Origin: Planctomycetales bacterium | GTDB lineage: Bacteria; Planctomycetota; Planctomycetia; Planctomycetales; Planctomycetaceae | DNA: 64,000 nt | NCBI GenBank assembly: GCA_028285345.1 | Contig: JANQPT010000003.1 | Span: 186,001 to 250,000, forward strand | Direction: 5' to 3' | Part shown: in pieces, positions 62,586-64,000 of the stretch | Position numbering within the stretch: the stretch's first letter is position 1 | Layout: each line of letters opens with the position of its first letter | Notes under the pieces: model-generated | The model's input: only the letters and a program-made list of their open reading frames with translations | The model's database searches: none | Told to the model about the DNA's origin: nothing | Position numbers and translations under genes: made by a program

Positions 62586-64000
62586 ATGAACAATTCACTC
62601 ATACGCAAGGGCGCGATGTTGATTGCCGCAGCGACGGCACTCGCATTGCTGTCGGCGCAGGTCTTTGCTGCGGCTCCAGGAAAAGCCGCACAGCAGGCAT
62701 CCGGAACGGCAAAGGCCAACGGGGCTCCGTCTTACCAGAAACTCTTGGAAGGCGCGACCGCGGTGAACGGCATTGTGCCGCTGTACCGCAAAGGCAACCG
62801 GCTGTTTGCAGAATTCGGTCCGCAGCAACTCGCGCATGAATACATTGTTCTCACTTCCATCGCCCGCGGGATCGGCAAAACACCGCTTCTTGGAGGGATG
62901 AGCTGGGGGTTCGATGATGATTGGGTCTGGAGATTTCGCAAGGTTGACAACCGGATTCAAATCGTCCGCCGGAACATTCGATTTCGGGCCAACCACGGAA
63001 GCCCGGAGTCTCTAGCCGTGCGCAAGGCGTTTACCGACAGCGTTCTGTATAGTTTGCCGATCATCACTAAGGGGCCGAACGGCGGCGATTTGGTGGACAT
63101 GACCCGCGTGTTTATGTCCGATCTGCCGCAGATCTCACACGTGATGCCCGGTTTCTCCTTCGCGGCCGACCGCTCGAGTTGGGCGAAGGTCAAGGGATTC
63201 CAAAACAACATCGAATTGGAAGTTGCGGCAACATACGCGTCCAACGGCAAAGTGAAAATCGATACCGTCGCCGATACGCGGGGGGTGACGATTCACGTGC
63301 ATTACTCGATCAGCCGGCTGCTGCCGTCGGACTACCGGCCGCGATTGGCGGATGAGCGGGTTGGATACTTCGTGACCGCAGTGAAGGATTATTCCAACAA
63401 CGACGGCGACGACCAATTTATCCGGCTGATCAACCGCTGGAACGTTCAGAAGGCCGATCCGACCAAAGCAAAGTCGCCGGCCAAGAAACCGATCGTGTTC
63501 TGGATCGAAAAGACGGTTCCCTATCAGTATCGCAAGCCGATTCGCGAGGGAATTCTGGAGTGGAACAAGGCGTTTGAAGCGGCCGGAATTCTGAATGCGA
63601 TCGAAGTCCGTCAACAGCCGGACGATGCGACGTGGGATCCGGAAGACATCAACTACAACACGTTCCGCTGGATGACCGCCAATGCGGGGTTTGCGATGGG
63701 ACCGTCGCGCGTGAATCCGTATACCGGTGAGATTCTCGACGCGGACATCATTCTCGATGCCGACTTCGTCAAGTCGTGGAGTAACCAGATCGAGACGCTC
63801 ACGCAGGAAGAGGTGGCGGCCATGACCGGCGGACCGTTGGATATTGATAGCTACCATCAACAACAGGCGACGCAGTCCGCCAATGGCCATCAACACGAAT
63901 GCAGCAACTGCCGAGAAATGTCCCGACAGATGGCGCTGGTGCACAGCGTGTTACCGCTTCGTGCACAAGGGCAACAGCTGGAGGAACTCAAAGAGGCGGC
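62586..64000 (+). CDS. DUF5117-type zinc-dependent metalloprotease family protein (3' end outside window)
   Basis: The frame opens at ATG 62586 (GAGGAA upstream) and runs off the window end after ~471 codons with no stop. It has a signal peptide (KGAMLIAAATALALLSAQVF, cut near AAAP). Family blocks: LYRKGNRLFAEFGPQQLAHE, LTSIARGIGKTPLLGGMSW, DYRPRLADERVGYFVTAVKD, PIVFWIEKTVPYQYRKPIRE and FAMGPSRVNPYTGEILDADI. These match DUF5117 plus the start of the DUF4953/zinc-metalloprotease portion; the HExxH zinc site would lie past the window edge. It is a large exported peptidase-like protein, common in planctomycetes and Bacteroidetes. Confidence 0.88.
   Translation, partial: MNNSLIRKGAMLIAAATALALLSAQVFAAAPGKAAQQASGTAKANGAPSYQKLLEGATAVNGIVPLYRKGNRLFAEFGPQQLAHEYIVLTSIARGIGKTPLLGGMSWGFDDDWVWRFRKVDNRIQIVRRNIRFRANHGSPESLAVRKAFTDSVLYSLPIITKGPNGGDLVDMTRVFMSDLPQISHVMPGFSFAADRSSWAKVKGFQNNIELEVAATYASNGKVKIDTVADTRGVTIHVHYSISRLLPSDYRPRLADERVGYFVTAVKDYSNNDGDDQFIRLINRWNVQKADPTKAKSPAKKPIVFWIEKTVPYQYRKPIREGILEWNKAFEAAGILNAIEVRQQPDDATWDPEDINYNTFRWMTANAGFAMGPSRVNPYTGEILDADIILDADFVKSWSNQIETLTQEEVAAMTGGPLDIDSYHQQQATQSANGHQHECSNCREMSRQMALVHSVLPLRAQGQQLEELKEA

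Noticed and set aside
1-64000. CRISPR arrays, tRNA or rRNA genes
   Set aside because: No regularly spaced repeats with spacers, no clover-leaf pattern and no conserved rRNA segments were seen on either strand by eye; a covariance-model scan was not possible here.

Overview
The window reads as an ordinary stretch of chromosome from a planctomycete (phylum Planctomycetota). Lineage hallmarks, recognised from known families, are: a DUF1549/DUF1553 protein directly followed by a DUF1501 protein (21259-24999), a second Tat-dependent DUF1501 protein (15080-16519), a Tat-exported Gfo/Idh/MocA oxidoreductase, a LEPR-XLL-type N-terminus on a secreted haem peroxidase, a very large Ser/Thr kinase-WD40 receptor, several PQQ-type propeller proteins, a CehA/McbA metallohydrolase and a DUF5117-type metalloprotease. 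Coding density is fairly high. Genes sit on both strands in short operons, mostly with GC-rich codon use. I saw no rRNA, tRNA, CRISPR array or complete insertion sequence.

Layout. 1-10.6 kb: secreted and degradative functions (two PQQ propellers, a sialidase-like protein, an animal-type haem peroxidase with RTX repeats, an esterase, an unassigned conserved protein) and a DNA photolyase. 10.7-13.9 kb: a weakly coding, more AT-rich patch with a possible recombinase tail fragment, an open frame interrupted by one in-frame TAA, small repeats and a small membrane protein; it looks like a decayed island. 13.9-28.6 kb: an unknown protein, DUF1501 + enolase-superfamily dehydratase, an EEP-nuclease/GT39 pair, DUF1549/1553 + DUF1501, a Gfo/Idh oxidoreductase and a HEAT-repeat protein. 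28.7-33.9 kb: two large transglutaminase-like proteins in tandem.

34.1-41.3 kb is the most distinctive block: six minus-strand genes with gaps of about 16-70 nt. In transcription order they are a condensation-domain-like acyltransferase, a DevC-like permease, a DevA-like ATPase, a DevB-like membrane-fusion protein, a free-standing polyketide-synthase-type malonyl acyltransferase and a sulfotransferase. I infer a pathway that builds or modifies, sulfates and exports a lipid or polyketide, reminiscent of the cyanobacterial heterocyst-glycolipid exporter but with a different gene set; no ketosynthase or ACP is present in the window.

42.1-51.3 kb: kinase-WD40 receptor, polytopic membrane protein, CehA-type protein and an NHL-type propeller. 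51.5-58.3 kb: a complete RND efflux system split over two strands (outer-membrane factor on plus, adaptor and pump on minus), with a cysteine-rich 19-residue-repeat protein wedged between. 58.4-64 kb: SnoaL-like protein, a membrane-anchored unknown, SpoIIAA-like STAS protein, FKBP isomerase, membrane-anchored thioredoxin and the start of a large zinc-metalloprotease family protein that runs off the window. Two inverted copies of a short palindromic repeat lie at 60.15-60.22 kb.
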